Source: an uncultured Bacillota bacterium (lineage in GTDB: Bacteria > Bacillota_I > Bacilli_A > RFN20 > CAG-449). From it: 22,582 bases of DNA. The translations under genes were made by a program, and so were the position numbers. Each line of letters starts with the position of its first letter. Position 1 is the first letter of the stretch. The notes below the pieces were generated by a model. That model was not told the origin of the DNA. It worked only from the letters and a program-made list of their open reading frames with translations, and ran no database searches. The DNA is taken from positions 1 to 22,582 of the forward strand of contig CAJKZK010000012.1 in NCBI GenBank assembly GCA_905204225.1. The letters run 5' to 3'. Shown here piece after piece: positions 15,432-22,582 of this stretch.

Positions 15432-16208
15432 ATGGAAGAGATATTGAAAGTTGAACATCTAAAAAAAATATTTAAATTAAGTAAAAAACAACAAAATATT
15501 GAAAAAGGTGAAAAATATAAAGTAGCAGTTAATGATCTATCTTTTGTTATGTACAAAGGTGAAATATATGGTTTACTTGGGCCAAATGGTGCAGGAAAAA
15601 CAACTACTTTAAGAATGTTATCAACTTTAATTAAACCTGATGAAGGTGATGCTTATATTAATGGTGTAAGTATTAGAAAAGAGCCAGAAAAAATAAGAAA
15701 AATGATTGGTTTTTTAACAAGTGATTTGAAACTAGAAAATTCATTTACTCCTAATTATTTATTTGATTATTTTTCATCTTTGCATGGTGTAGATAATAAA
15801 ACTAGAGAAGAAAGAAAAGAAAAATTATTTAAAAGATTTGGTATAGATAAATTTAAAGAAGTTAAAATTGGTGATTTGTCTACTGGCATGAAACAAAAAG
15901 TTTCTATTGTTATTTCTTTAGTGCATGATCCTGATTTTATTATTTTTGATGAACCTACTAATGGTCTTGATGTTATTACTGCAAAAGTGGTAACTGATTA
16001 TTTAATTGAATTAAAAAATGAAGGAAAATCTATTTTATTATCAACTCATATTTTTTCTTTAGTAGAAAAGATTTGTGATAGGGTAGGCATTATTATTAAT
16101 GGTAAAATGATTGTTAGTGATAAGATTAATATTTTAACTAATAATAAAAATCTTGAAGAAGCATTTTTTGATATTTATGTAAAAGAAATGGGTGATAAAA
16201 ATGAATAA
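15432..16208 (+). CDS. ABC-2 exporter ATP-binding subunit (NatA-like)
   Basis: A 258-residue ABC ATPase powering the permease encoded next. Walker A is GPNGAGKT (50-57), signature LSTGMKQ (149-155), Walker B FIIFDEP (169-175), D-loop GLD and H-loop His206 (LLSTHIFS). The usual Q-loop position reads FLTSDLKLEN, a form common in NatA-type Na+ export ATPases. A charged insert (~15-30) before the first strand pair is also seen in that group. AAGGGGAA precedes the ATG by 7 bases, and the gene begins 12 bases after rarA. It overlaps the permease start by 8 bases. The substrate could be Na+, an antimicrobial or a lipid; NatA resemblance is only suggestive. Confidence 0.88.
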   Translation: MEEILKVEHLKKIFKLSKKQQNIEKGEKYKVAVNDLSFVMYKGEIYGLLGPNGAGKTTTLRMLSTLIKPDEGDAYINGVSIRKEPEKIRKMIGFLTSDLKLENSFTPNYLFDYFSSLHGVDNKTREERKEKLFKRFGIDKFKEVKIGDLSTGMKQKVSIVISLVHDPDFIIFDEPTNGLDVITAKVVTDYLIELKNEGKSILLSTHIFSLVEKICDRVGIIINGKMIVSDKINILTNNKNLEEAFFDIYVKEMGDKNE

Positions 16209-17364
16209 TATTTTTACAATTTTAAAAAAAGAATTAAGAAGATTTTTTACTGATAAAAGAATGTTATTAAGTTTATTTTTGCCTGGTATATTAATTTTTA
16301 TTATTTATACTGCAATGGGTTCTGTTTTTTCTAATTTTTTTAATCCTAGTGATGATTATAATTATATTGTTTATATTGATAATCCAGTTGAAGAATTTAA
16401 TGTTATTAATACTAGTAGCCCTTATAAAATAGAAATTAAAAATTTTAATAATTTATCTAATGAAGAAAAAGAAAATTATAAAAATGATATAAAAAATGAA
16501 AAGATTGATTTATTAATTTGTTTTGAATCTGATTTTTATAATAAATTAAATAATGGAGAAAAACCAAATGTAGAAATATATTATTTATCTACTAGTACGG
16601 CTTCATCAACTATTTATAATTATTATTTTCAAACTTTAAATAATAATTCAATGACTATTAATTATAATTATTTTGTTAATCAAAATAGTGATATTAATTA
16701 TGATTTATCTACTGATGAAGATAAATCTAAAGTTATTATCACAATGGTTTTACCTTTTATTCTTGTTATCATGTTATTTACTGGATGCATGAATGTAACT
16801 ACTGAATCTATAGCTGGTGAAAAAGAAAGAGGAACAATAGCAACTTTACTTGTAACTCCAGTAAAAAGAAGTGAAATAGCTTTAGGTAAAATTTTAGCTT
16901 TATCAATAACTAGTATTGTTTCTTCTATTTCTTCATTTTTAGGTTTAGCTTTGTCTTTACCTAAATTATTACAAGGTACAGGTGATATTACTTTATCAAT
17001 GTATGGAATAAGTACTTATATTTATGTTTTATTAATTATTATTGTTATTACTATATTATTTACAACTTTATTATCAATTGTGTCTTGTTTTAGTAAAAGT
17101 ATAAAAGAAGCTAATCAATATGCGACACCATTAATGTTTTTAATAATGGCTATAAGTGGGGCTACATATTTTATTTCTAATAATAATTGGTATTTATATT
17201 TAATTCCTATTTTTAATTTCATAAATTGTTTAAGTGAAATTTTTTCTTTAAATTTTAATTTAATTAATTTTTTAATAACAATTATTTCTAATATTGTTTA
17301 TATTTCTTTAGGAGTTTTTGTTGTTACTAAAATGTTTGATAACGAAAAGGTTATGTTTAATTAA
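16201..17364 (+). CDS. ABC-2 type exporter permease (NatB-like)
   Basis: A 387-residue permease. The first membrane segment is at ~19-43, followed by a large extracytoplasmic domain (~44-175, Asn/Tyr rich). Five more helices follow (~178-200, 225-248, 270-298, 312-330, 345-375). The ABC-2 coupling motif TTESIAGEKERGTIATLLVT lies just after the second helix. This layout matches NatB-type exporters paired with NatA-like ATPases. ATG 16201 is preferred over an in-frame GTG at 16192. It overlaps the ATPase gene by 8 bases and ends two bases before the WYL regulator, so all three belong to one unit. The exported substrate is unknown. Confidence 0.85.
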   Translation: MNNIFTILKKELRRFFTDKRMLLSLFLPGILIFIIYTAMGSVFSNFFNPSDDYNYIVYIDNPVEEFNVINTSSPYKIEIKNFNNLSNEEKENYKNDIKNEKIDLLICFESDFYNKLNNGEKPNVEIYYLSTSTASSTIYNYYFQTLNNNSMTINYNYFVNQNSDINYDLSTDEDKSKVIITMVLPFILVIMLFTGCMNVTTESIAGEKERGTIATLLVTPVKRSEIALGKILALSITSIVSSISSFLGLALSLPKLLQGTGDITLSMYGISTYIYVLLIIIVITILFTTLLSIVSCFSKSIKEANQYATPLMFLIMAISGATYFISNNNWYLYLIPIFNFINCLSEIFSLNFNLINFLITIISNIVYISLGVFVVTKMFDNEKVMFN

Positions 17365-17366
17365 TT

Positions 17367-18350
17367 ATGATTATAAATAAAAAAAGTTCTCTTATTTTAA
17401 TATTAAAAGTGTTAGAAGAATATACTGATGAAGATCATTTATTAACTCAACAACAAATTATTGATAAAATTAGTCAATTATATAATATTGATTTAGAAAG
17501 GAAAAGTGTTAGTAATTCAATTTCATTATTAATTGAATTAGGATATGATATTATTTCTTTTCCTAGAAAAGGTTATTGCTTGTTATCAAGATTATTTGAT
17601 GATAGTGAAATTACATTTTTAATTGACGCTATTTTTTCTTCTAAATCTATTTCCGGAAAACAGGCTGAGCAATTAGCAAATAAATGTTCTTCTATTTTAA
17701 GCAAATATAAAAGAAAAAACTATTCTTATTTATATAAAAGTGAAGAAATTAATCGTACAGATAATAAAGATGTTTTTTTAACAATTGAAATAATTTCTGA
17801 GGCTATTAAAAATAAAAAATGTATATCATTTCAATATTTATCTTATGATGAAGATTGTAAATTAAATTACCGTTATAATGGTTATAAATATATTGTTAGT
17901 CCTTATTATTTAATAAATAATTTTGGAAGATATTATTTAATTTGTCATCGTAAAAAATATAATAAAATCATTAATTTTAGAATTGATTATATTAAAAATG
18001 TTGAGATGATTGATAAAGAATATATTGATATTAAAACCTTAGATGAATATAATAATGGGTTTTCAATAAGTAATTATTTAAATGATCATATTTATGTTTT
18101 TGGTGGAGAAATTATTAAAGCAAAATTTTTAATTAACAATTCTTCTTCAATTTCATATATTGTAGATTGGTTTAAAGATAATGCTAAAATTTATAAAGAA
18201 AATAATAATATTTATGCTGAAATTAAATGTAATGAAAATGCTCTATATTATTGGTATATGCAATATAATGAACATTTTAATATTGTTGAACCAAACACTT
18301 TAATTGAAAGAGTAAAAAAGAGTGCTGAAAGTATTTTAAATAAAATGTAA
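17367..18350 (+). CDS. WYL-domain transcriptional regulator
   Basis: A 327-residue regulator of the HTH-WYL-WCX type. The N-terminal winged helix (~9-72) contains LTQQQIIDKIS and LERKSVSNSISLLIELGYDI, then a KGYCLL wing. The WYL domain (~135-230) has YIVSPYYLINNFGRYYLICH, the ligand-binding core, followed by INFRIDYIKNVEMID. The WCX-type C-terminal domain (~245-325) ends the protein. It starts two bases after the exporter permease, so it is likely co-transcribed and may control the exporter cluster in response to a nucleic acid or nucleotide ligand, as known for other WYL proteins. That role is inferred from position. Confidence 0.85.
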   Translation: MIINKKSSLILILKVLEEYTDEDHLLTQQQIIDKISQLYNIDLERKSVSNSISLLIELGYDIISFPRKGYCLLSRLFDDSEITFLIDAIFSSKSISGKQAEQLANKCSSILSKYKRKNYSYLYKSEEINRTDNKDVFLTIEIISEAIKNKKCISFQYLSYDEDCKLNYRYNGYKYIVSPYYLINNFGRYYLICHRKKYNKIINFRIDYIKNVEMIDKEYIDIKTLDEYNNGFSISNYLNDHIYVFGGEIIKAKFLINNSSSISYIVDWFKDNAKIYKENNNIYAEIKCNENALYYWYMQYNEHFNIVEPNTLIERVKKSAESILNKM

Positions 18351-18406
18351 TGTACCAAAAAAAGAACATTGTTTTTTTTATAATCTGTTTGTAAGAGGTA
18401 AAGATT

Positions 18407-18880
18407 ATGCAAAAAACATTGAAAAAAGATATTAAAAATTTATTTGATTTTGAAAAAGGACAATTAATTAATTTTTATTGTAATAATGATAATTGTAAAA
18501 TTATTAATGAAATTTTTAATTATTATAATGAAAATGGACTTTATATTGATTTATGGTATAATGATGAATTAAAAAAAATAATTACAAAATCATTAAATAT
18601 TGGTTTTTTAACAAGCTTCCAAATAATAAAAAAATTAGAAGAAACTACTAATAAATTTGTTATAATTGATAGTTGGGAATTAATTACACATAAAGATGAA
18701 TGGTTTATTAATAAATTAAATGATTTAGCTAAATCAAAAAAAATGATTATTATAATGAAAGTTAATTTAAATAGTAATAAAAAAATAAATAGAAAAACAA
18801 CCAAAAATTTAAAATTGAATTTAGATAAATTTAATATTAATATTCAAATGATTAATAATGATGAATGTTTAGTTTTTTAA
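18407..18880 (+). CDS. Small RecA/DnaB-fold-like protein lacking a Walker A motif
   Basis: A 157-residue protein not assignable to a named family. Its order of segments looks like a shrunken RecA/DnaB core. A GQLINFYCNNDNCKIINEIF stretch stands where the P-loop strand and helix would be, but without GxxxxGK[ST]. NGLYIDLWYND follows, then a helix, KFVIIDSW as a Walker B-like strand, an INKLNDLAKSKK helix and an MIIIMKVNLN strand. The final strand region is INIQMINNDECLVF. It should therefore not hydrolyse ATP in the usual way and may be a structural paralogue. AGAGG lies eight bases before the ATG. It follows the WYL gene by 56 bases. The fold reading is inference from pattern and could be wrong; that the gene is real is likely. 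Confidence 0.6.
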   Translation: MQKTLKKDIKNLFDFEKGQLINFYCNNDNCKIINEIFNYYNENGLYIDLWYNDELKKIITKSLNIGFLTSFQIIKKLEETTNKFVIIDSWELITHKDEWFINKLNDLAKSKKMIIIMKVNLNSNKKINRKTTKNLKLNLDKFNINIQMINNDECLVF

Positions 18881-18905
18881 TAAATTAAAGAATAATGTAT
18901 TATAT

Positions 18906-18994
18906 AAAATCGCAAAATATTGATGTGATATATATAAAAATATGCTAGTTACGACATATTTTTTACAACTCACGGAAAAAACATGCGATTTTTT
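18906..18994 (+). other. Nested-stem RNA element ending in U-run
   Basis: Three nested stems lie between the small RecA-like gene and the glycosidase promoter. P1 is AAAATCGCA (18906-18914) with TGCGATTTT (18984-18992). P2 is TGTGA (18924-18928) with TCACG (18970-18974), one G-U. P3 is AAAAATATG (18936-18944) with CATATTTTT (18955-18963) around a 10-base loop. A T-run completes P1. It could be an unusually long-looped terminator for the upstream cluster or a riboswitch-like element. I do not recognise a known class. Confidence 0.45.
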
Positions 18995-19004
18995 ATTTAC
19001 CATT

Positions 19005-19010
19005 TATAAT
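19005..19010 (+). promoter_or_regulatory. -10 element of glycosidase promoter
   Basis: A consensus TATAAT precedes the glycoside hydrolase gene by 56 bases. No good -35 is seen at the right spacing, because that region is the 3' arm of the upstream structured element. The promoter may therefore need an activator, or be weak. Confidence 0.5.
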
Positions 19011-19023
19011 GAAAGCACTTACA
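19009..19023 (+). promoter_or_regulatory. cre-like CcpA operator
   Basis: ATGAAAGCACTTACA fits the Bacillota catabolite-responsive element consensus WTGNAANCGNWNNCW with one mismatch (A for the central G). It overlaps the end of the -10 and the expected transcription start, the classical repression position. This predicts glucose repression of the glycosidase by CcpA-HPr(Ser-P). Confidence 0.55.
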
Positions 19024-19034
19024 AAACATGTTTT
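19023..19034. promoter_or_regulatory. Palindrome AAAACATGTTTT in glycosidase leader
   Basis: A perfect 12-base palindrome immediately after the cre-like site and about 20 bases before the Shine-Dalgarno AAGGAGG. It could be the operator of a second, specific regulator or a small leader hairpin. AT-rich DNA makes chance palindromes fairly common. Confidence 0.3.
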
Positions 19035-19066
19035 CGACATCTTTGTGAATTAAGGAGGAAATGAGA

Positions 19067-22033
19067 ATGTCAAAAAATAAAAAAATGTCTAACAAAGTAT
19101 TCTTAGGTATTTGGATTCCAGTTTTGGCTGTTACCACAGGTATTATTGTTAGTGCAAATGTTGCTGCAGGAGTGTATAGTGCTGCATTAGATTTTACTTT
19201 TGGAAAAGGTGAAGTTATTAAAACTCCATTAGAAGGTACTGAAAATTGGAATAAAACTTATTATTCACAATCTTTTGATTCATCGGCTAAATCAAGAAAG
19301 AATGGTGAAAATAAAGTTGAGGATATTTGCAATGAAGGTATTGTTATGCTTAAAAATGATGGAACATTACCTTTGTCAACAAGCTCAGAAATTACTTTAT
19401 TAGGTAGAGGATCTGTTGATCCAATTTATGGTGGTTCTGGATCTGGTAATGTTGATACTACAACATGTGCTAATCCTAAATCTGGTTTAGAAAAAGCTGG
19501 CTTTAGTATTGATAGTGGAGCATATAAATTTTTCCAAGATAATGTAGCAAGCTTTGATAAAGCAAATATTGTCATGGATAAATATGATCAATCATATTTC
19601 TTTATTGGAGAAATTCCATCAAGTAAATATTCATTTACAGTTAAAAATAGTAACGCTGCTATAGTCTTTATATCAAGAGCAGGTGGTGAAGGCGGAGATT
19701 TATCTACTGATTTAGTAAGAGATTCTAAAACTAGTGCTGCTCAAAAGAAAATTAAAGATAACGCTAATACTGCTAATGAAGTAAAAAATTATGCTGAAGG
19801 ACAACATCAACTTGAATTATCTAAAGAAGAAAAAGATATGATTACTTTTGCTGAAAATAATTATTCAAAAGTTGTTGTGGTAGTAAATTCTTCTAATGTT
19901 ATGGAATTAGGTGAATTAAATAAAGATGAAAAAGTTAATGGTATTTTCTGGGTTGGATCTATGGGTTCAACAGGCTTTAATTCTTTAGGTAATATTTTAT
20001 CTGGTAAAGTTAACCCAAGTGGTCATACTCCTGATATTTATCCTGCTGATTTAACTAAAGATCCATCATTTAAAAATTTTGGTTTGAATGGTATAAATGT
20101 TTATGAAGGTATTTCAGGAAGTGATGACATTTTAGCGGGTGATGGTAATACTTATGCTGCTCATTTTGTTCAATATGAAGAAGGAATTTATGTTGGATAT
20201 AGATATTATGAAACAGCTGCTAAAGAAGGATATATTAATTACGATACATCTGTAGTTTATCCTTTTGGATATGGATTATCATATACAACATTTACTAAAG
20301 AAATTGTTTCTTCAAGTACTTTTGGTGATGATGTCAATGTTGAAGTAAAAGTTACTAATACTGGTAATAAAGAAGGTAAAGAAGTAGTTCAATTATATTA
20401 TTCAGCACCTTATACAAAAGGCGGAATTGAAAAATCATCAACTGTTTTAGGTGATTTTGCTAAAACAAAAACTTTAAAATCAGGTGAATCTGAAACATTA
20501 AAACTTTCTATAAAAAAAGAAGAAATGGCTTCTTATGATTATAAAAATGAAAAAGCATATGTTTTAGATAAAGGTGAATATGTATATCAAATTAAAGAAA
20601 ATTCTCACGAAATTAGTAAAGATAAATCAGGTAAGAATCTAGAATTTAAATCTAATGAAGAGAAAAAAGTGTTTAAAAATGGTAAATCAAGTGATAAAAC
20701 TGCTGTAACAAATCAATTTGATGATGTAAGTGCAATATTTAAAGATACAGAACAAAAAGGTTATGCTTTAAATATGTCAAGAAGTGATTTTAAAACAACA
20801 TTCCCTACTGCTCCAACTAGTGATGATGCTAATGTTGATATTACTTTAGGTGAGTTTGGAACAATTAGATCAGGATTAAAACCATATGCAAATAAAAATG
20901 ATTCAAATGATGTAATGCCAACAACTGGTGCAAGCAATGGTTTATCTTTAATTGATTTAAGAGGAATTGATTATGATGATAAATCTTGGGATTTATTATT
21001 AGATCAATTAACAGATAAAGAATATAAAGATTCAACTAATTATTTAGCAAATAATGCATATAATACTGCACAAATGGTATCAGTTGGTAAGCCTGCAACT
21101 ATTGATCACGATGGCCCACAAGGATTCTCTGTTTTATTTGGTGCTAAACCTGATGCATGTGCATATATGTCTGAACCATTACTTGCTGCTACATTTAATG
21201 TTGAATTAGCAAAAGAAATGGGAGTTGCAGTTGGTGAAGAAGCACTTGCTCTTGGTTTTCATGGTTGGTATGGACCTGCTATGAATACACATCGTTCTGC
21301 TTTTGCTGGAAGAAATTTTGAATATTATAGTGAAGATGGTGTCTTAGGTGGAAAAATTGCTAGTGCTGTTGTTTCAGGAGCTGCTGATAAAGGAGTATTT
21401 GCTTATATTAAACATTTTGCTTTAAATGATCAAGAAAGCAATAGAATAACAAATTTATGTACTTGGGCAAATGAACAAGCAATTAGAGAAATTTATTTAA
21501 GACCATTTGAAATTTGTGTTAAAAATGCTAAAACAACTATTAATTATATATCTGATGAAAATGGAACAATGTCAACTAAAGAAATTAATGCTACTACTGC
21601 TATGATGTCTTCATTTAATAGAATTGGTACAACTTGGGCTGGTGGATATACTAATTTAATGACTAATGTCTTAAGAAATGAATGGAATTTCCATGGTGCA
21701 GTTATTTCAGACTTTAGCATGTATAGTTATATGCCTTCTGATCAAGGTATGAGAGCAGGAACAGATATGCAATTAACATGGAAAAAGACATTTGCAGATA
21801 CTGATTCAGCTACAAGTAGAATTGCGTTAAGAAAAGCTTACCATAATTTATTCTATATGGTTGCAAATTCTAATGCTATGCAAGGTATTGCTCCAGGAAC
21901 AATTATTTCATACACATTGTCTGGCTGGCAAATTGGCTTAATTAGTGGAACTGTTGTTTTGTCTACTGCTTTAACTGCTGGTGTAGTTTGGGTAATATTT
22001 AGAACAATTAAAAATTCTAAAAAAGAAGACTAA
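19067..22033 (+). CDS. Circularly permuted family 3 glycoside hydrolase with membrane segment at each end
   Basis: A 988-residue beta-glycosidase-type enzyme (beta-glucosidase or related), predicted to face the outside. ATG 19067 is chosen because AAGGAGG lies eight bases before it; the ATG at 19061 is too close. Residues ~11-33 are a membrane segment. Domain order is reversed from normal GH3. The alpha/beta C-domain comes first (~60-410: EGIVMLKNDGTLPL, ISRAGGEGGDLS, YPFGYGLSYT), then a fibronectin III-like domain (~415-520: EVVQLYYSAPY). The TIM-barrel N-domain follows (~640-910: DHDGPQG, AMNTHRSAFAGRNFEYYSED, KHF at 782-784, VISDFSM with Asp882 as likely nucleophile). A second membrane segment (~957-979) precedes a Lys-rich tail. 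Reversed domain order is known in some GH3 enzymes of gut Bacillota such as Ruminococcus. A cre-like site suggests catabolite repression. The exact sugar is unknown. Confidence 0.9.
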   Translation: MSKNKKMSNKVFLGIWIPVLAVTTGIIVSANVAAGVYSAALDFTFGKGEVIKTPLEGTENWNKTYYSQSFDSSAKSRKNGENKVEDICNEGIVMLKNDGTLPLSTSSEITLLGRGSVDPIYGGSGSGNVDTTTCANPKSGLEKAGFSIDSGAYKFFQDNVASFDKANIVMDKYDQSYFFIGEIPSSKYSFTVKNSNAAIVFISRAGGEGGDLSTDLVRDSKTSAAQKKIKDNANTANEVKNYAEGQHQLELSKEEKDMITFAENNYSKVVVVVNSSNVMELGELNKDEKVNGIFWVGSMGSTGFNSLGNILSGKVNPSGHTPDIYPADLTKDPSFKNFGLNGINVYEGISGSDDILAGDGNTYAAHFVQYEEGIYVGYRYYETAAKEGYINYDTSVVYPFGYGLSYTTFTKEIVSSSTFGDDVNVEVKVTNTGNKEGKEVVQLYYSAPYTKGGIEKSSTVLGDFAKTKTLKSGESETLKLSIKKEEMASYDYKNEKAYVLDKGEYVYQIKENSHEISKDKSGKNLEFKSNEEKKVFKNGKSSDKTAVTNQFDDVSAIFKDTEQKGYALNMSRSDFKTTFPTAPTSDDANVDITLGEFGTIRSGLKPYANKNDSNDVMPTTGASNGLSLIDLRGIDYDDKSWDLLLDQLTDKEYKDSTNYLANNAYNTAQMVSVGKPATIDHDGPQGFSVLFGAKPDACAYMSEPLLAATFNVELAKEMGVAVGEEALALGFHGWYGPAMNTHRSAFAGRNFEYYSEDGVLGGKIASAVVSGAADKGVFAYIKHFALNDQESNRITNLCTWANEQAIREIYLRPFEICVKNAKTTINYISDENGTMSTKEINATTAMMSSFNRIGTTWAGGYTNLMTNVLRNEWNFHGAVISDFSMYSYMPSDQGMRAGTDMQLTWKKTFADTDSATSRIALRKAYHNLFYMVANSNAMQGIAPGTIISYTLSGWQIGLISGTVVLSTALTAGVVWVIFRTIKNSKKED

Positions 22034-22050
22034 TTTATTGTATTATTAAT

Positions 22051-22080
22051 AACGATGTAGAACTAATCTACATCGTTTTT
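22051..22080 (+). terminator. Rho-independent terminator after glycosidase
   Basis: A perfect 11-bp stem, AACGATGTAGA (22051-22061) with TCTACATCGTT (22067-22077), with a five-base ACTAA loop, runs into TTT. It lies 18 bases after the glycosidase stop. Confidence 0.9.
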
Positions 22081-22085
22081 ATATG

Positions 22086-22114
22086 TTGATAAGTTTTTCT
22101 TTATAAAGTATAAT
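22086..22114 (+). promoter_or_regulatory. Sigma-A promoter of response regulator gene
   Basis: TTGATA (22086-22091), a 17-base spacer and a consensus TATAAT (22109-22114). The start of transcription is expected near 22121, only 5 to 14 bases before the possible GTG starts, so the message is nearly leaderless. Confidence 0.7.
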
Positions 22115-22134
22115 TTGCTTAAGCGGTGAAAATA

Positions 22135-22582
22135 GTGAAAAAAATTGCAATTGTAGAAGATGAAAAAAAATATAGTGATTATCTTATTAAATTGATTGAT
22201 GACTATTTTAAAGAAAAGAAACAAGAATATGAATATGAAGTTTTTGATAATGGCTTAAAATTTTTTGAATCAGAAATCAACTCTTTTCATGTTGTTTTGA
22301 TGGACATAGAATTACCACATGAAAATGGTATGGAAATTTCTTATAAATTAAGAAAAATAAATAAAGATATACAAATTATTTTTGCTACAAATGTTGCTCA
22401 ATTTGCTTTAAAAGGATATGAAGTTGATGCAATTGGATATTTATTAAAACCTGTTAATAAAAAAATATTATTTATTTATTTGGATAAAGCATTTAAAAAA
22501 ATAGAAGAACAAAATAATTCGTTTATTTTAATTAATGTTGATGATGGTATCAAAAAATTATCATTAAATGAATTATATTATA
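22135..22582 (+). CDS. LytTR-type response regulator, 3' end outside window
   Basis: A partial gene, open to the end of the window. GTG 22135 gives the canonical receiver start MKKIAIVEDE; a GTG at 22126 is possible, and a TAA at 22120 closes the frame upstream. Acidic residues follow the first strand (VEDE). The phosphoacceptor Asp is in VVLMDIELPHENG, the conserved Thr in IIFATN, and Lys in YLLKPV. The receiver ends at about residue 120. The last residues, SFILINVDDGIKKLSLNELYY, look like the first strands of a LytTR DNA-binding domain, the AgrA/LytR/VirR type used for quorum-sensing or cell-envelope control. A partner kinase is probably encoded downstream. The family is clear for the receiver and likely for LytTR. 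Confidence 0.85.
   Translation, partial: MKKIAIVEDEKKYSDYLIKLIDDYFKEKKQEYEYEVFDNGLKFFESEINSFHVVLMDIELPHENGMEISYKLRKINKDIQIIFATNVAQFALKGYEVDAIGYLLKPVNKKILFIYLDKAFKKIEEQNNSFILINVDDGIKKLSLNELYY

Noticed and set aside
18356..18380. Terminator after the WYL gene (A-run, short AAC/GTT stem, T-run)
   Set aside because: The stem is almost only A-T pairs with a G-U and could be chance in such AT-rich DNA; too weak to list.
18906..18994. Guanidine-II (mini-ykkC) riboswitch, because ACGA and ACGG occur in the element
   Set aside because: That class has two separate small hairpins each closed by an ACGR tetraloop. Here ACGA sits in a 10-base loop and ACGG in an internal loop of nested stems.

Overview
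The window is about 22.6 kb of very AT-rich DNA (third codon positions are mostly A or T). It most likely comes from an uncultured, gut-type low-GC Bacillota/Bacilli lineage in the RF39 / Erysipelotrichales / Acholeplasmatales neighbourhood. That placement is inference. It rests on the base composition, Gram-positive style Shine-Dalgarno sites, lipobox lipoproteins with InlB B-type repeats, a cre-like catabolite-repression site and a Bacillota-type 7TM/PAS two-component pair. Trp is written TGG throughout and TGA serves as a stop, so this is the standard bacterial code, not the Mycoplasma code. The first 48 bases are Illumina TruSeq adapter, so the window begins at an untrimmed contig end.

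Layout. 1-2808 (minus): a truncated PAS-type sensor histidine kinase and an overlapping 7TM sensor protein without catalytic motifs. 2980-5758 (plus): two tandem surface lipoproteins with His/Cys-rich repeats, one with an InlB repeat and one with a module resembling EF-Tu domain 2 in unusual codon use. 5867-6648: a possible decayed small gene and an HD phosphohydrolase (minus). 6734-6935 (plus): a promoter, about 168 nt without a credible ORF, and a strong terminator. The segment folds as a rod with a central bubble and is proposed as a 6S-like small RNA. 6924-7508 (minus): a Crp/Fnr regulator broken by a TGA at the expected recognition-helix arginine, with a perfect Crp/Fnr-type palindrome in the divergent promoter region. 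7581-9252 (plus): a substrate-binding lipoprotein and permease of an ABC importer with no ATPase nearby. 9324-10124: a HAD phosphatase, convergent with upp across a bidirectional terminator. 10177-12786 (minus): upp and a large unknown protein. 12901-18880 (plus): a tight head-to-tail cluster of a CNNM/CorC protein, RarA, a two-gene ABC-2 exporter and a WYL regulator, then a small RecA/DnaB-like protein lacking a P-loop. 18906-19034: a structured RNA element, a promoter, a cre-like site and a palindrome. 19067-22033: a circularly permuted family 3 glycoside hydrolase with a membrane segment at each end. 22086-end: the start of a LytTR-type response regulator with a near-leaderless promoter.

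How it fits together. The window is mostly envelope and nutrient functions (lipoproteins, ABC importer and exporter, surface beta-glycosidase) with local regulators beside them. The least explained parts are the candidate small RNA at 6768-6935, the interrupted Crp/Fnr gene with an intact operator, the mosaic lipoprotein and the structured element before the glycosidase. I saw no CRISPR array, transposase, tRNA or rRNA.
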